Shown one piece after another: positions 14,698 to 15,151 of a DNA stretch of 15,151 bases. The notes under the pieces were generated by a model. The model was not told the origin of the DNA and did no database searches. It worked only from the letters and a program-made list of their open reading frames with translations. Position 1 is the stretch's first letter. Each line of letters begins with the position of its first letter. The stretch comes from Alphaproteobacteria bacterium (lineage in GTDB: Bacteria; Pseudomonadota; Alphaproteobacteria; Puniceispirillales; Marisalimonadaceae). The stretch covers positions 1-15,151 of the forward strand of contig JADHRC010000024.1 of the NCBI GenBank assembly GCA_016777645.1, in the 5' to 3' direction. The position numbers and the translations under genes were made by a program.

Positions 14698-15151
14698 CTA
14701 TGAACCGTTACTTATTTTATGAGAGATTATTTCAGAAAGTTTTTGATCAATTCCTACAGATAACTTAGGGGGTAATTTATTTTTATTATTATTAATAATA
14801 TTGTGATTCATAGTGATAGCTAATTCTGCCTGCTTTACAGCTGCCTCAGCACAATCTATTACAGGGACCCTTATCTCGTTCTGAACAATTTTTTTAAATC
14901 CAGATAATGGAGCTCCTGCAAAAATAACGACTTCTCCACCATCAATATCAATGGCATTATTTGCAGACTCAATTAAAGATTGTTTTTGCAGTGATTGAAT
15001 TTTATCTATGGATAAATTAACGCCATCAATAGCCCTAAATCCTGCATATCTTGATTGTAAACCGAGTAATTCTACGCTTTCCTCGTACCAAGAAGCCATT
15101 GCGTTTGTGAAGGAGATAATAGAAAATTTCTTACCAAATAAGCAGGCACTT
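14698..15151 (-). CDS. Asp/Glu (hydantoin) racemase-family protein, 5' part beyond right edge
   Basis: The open frame continues to the window edge without a stop, giving 150 residues of the C-terminal part of a protein normally ~220-240 long. Just upstream of the internal Met at 15099 the frame reads LFGKKFSIISF, which matches the mid-protein GkrFsIvT strand of the family, so that Met is not the start. Further marks are GLQSRYAGFR, GGEVVIFAGAPLSGF and VPVIDCAEAAVKQAELA. Where cysteine-based relatives carry GCAG in the second lobe, this protein has AGAP, with Gly (codon at 14914-14916) in place of Cys; a Cys does occur nearby, in VIDCAEAA. The first-lobe residue lies outside the window. The motif recalls a subgroup annotated loosely as Asp/Glu or hydantoin/allantoin racemase. 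It is directly linked to the PuuE-like gene, so the two probably act on the same compound. Confidence 0.8.
   Translation of the reverse strand, partial: SACLFGKKFSIISFTNAMASWYEESVELLGLQSRYAGFRAIDGVNLSIDKIQSLQKQSLIESANNAIDIDGGEVVIFAGAPLSGFKKIVQNEIRVPVIDCAEAAVKQAELAITMNHNIINNNKNKLPPKLSVGIDQKLSEIISHKISNGS

Overview
The window is AT-rich (GC looks close to 30% by eye), tightly packed and free of mobile elements. Its genes are those of a low-GC, streamlined marine-type alphaproteobacterium, perhaps SAR11/Pelagibacterales or a similar lineage. That placement rests on composition, gene content and the style of the serine-glyoxylate aminotransferase; no ribosomal or other marker gene is present to confirm it.

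Layout. (1) Positions 1-959, minus strand: most of a serine/alanine-glyoxylate aminotransferase, cut by the left edge. (2) Positions 960-1086: a divergent promoter region with a near-consensus sigma-70 promoter (TTAACA-N17-TATAAT) reading right. (3) Positions 1087-7140, plus strand: a three-gene unit of a FAD/Fe-S/CCG-domain dehydrogenase, a cytoplasmic Mo-bisMGD S/N-oxide reductase of the TorA/BisC/DMSO-reductase type, and an Asp/Glu (hydantoin) racemase-family protein in which both catalytic cysteines are serine. (4) Positions 7143-15151, minus strand, transcribed leftward and meeting unit 3 tail to tail with a 2-base gap: a partial racemase-family gene, a PuuE-like polysaccharide-deacetylase-fold amidohydrolase, TRAP transporter genes dctP-dctQ-dctM, and the two subunits of a HyuA/HyuB (hydantoinase/oxoprolinase) enzyme.

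How the genes may work together (inference). The leftward unit looks like an uptake-plus-ring-opening pathway: the TRAP system imports a small carboxylate-bearing compound, racemase-family proteins may adjust a stereocentre, and HyuAB and/or the PuuE-like enzyme hydrolyse a cyclic or linear amide (hydantoin, 5-oxoproline, allantoin-type ureide). The rightward unit adds redox chemistry: oxidation of a D-2-hydroxy acid-like compound and reduction of an S- or N-oxide. The aminotransferase could consume glyoxylate. The substrate cannot be read from the sequence. No complete known pathway (for example allantoate to ureidoglycolate to glyoxylate) is present in the window.

The most unusual points are the Ser/Ser active site of the racemase-like protein, two different amide-opening enzymes with two racemase-family proteins around one TRAP transporter, and the pairing of the FAD/Fe-S dehydrogenase with a cytoplasmic molybdo-reductase. 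No RNA genes, CRISPR arrays, insertion sequences or convincing terminators were seen.
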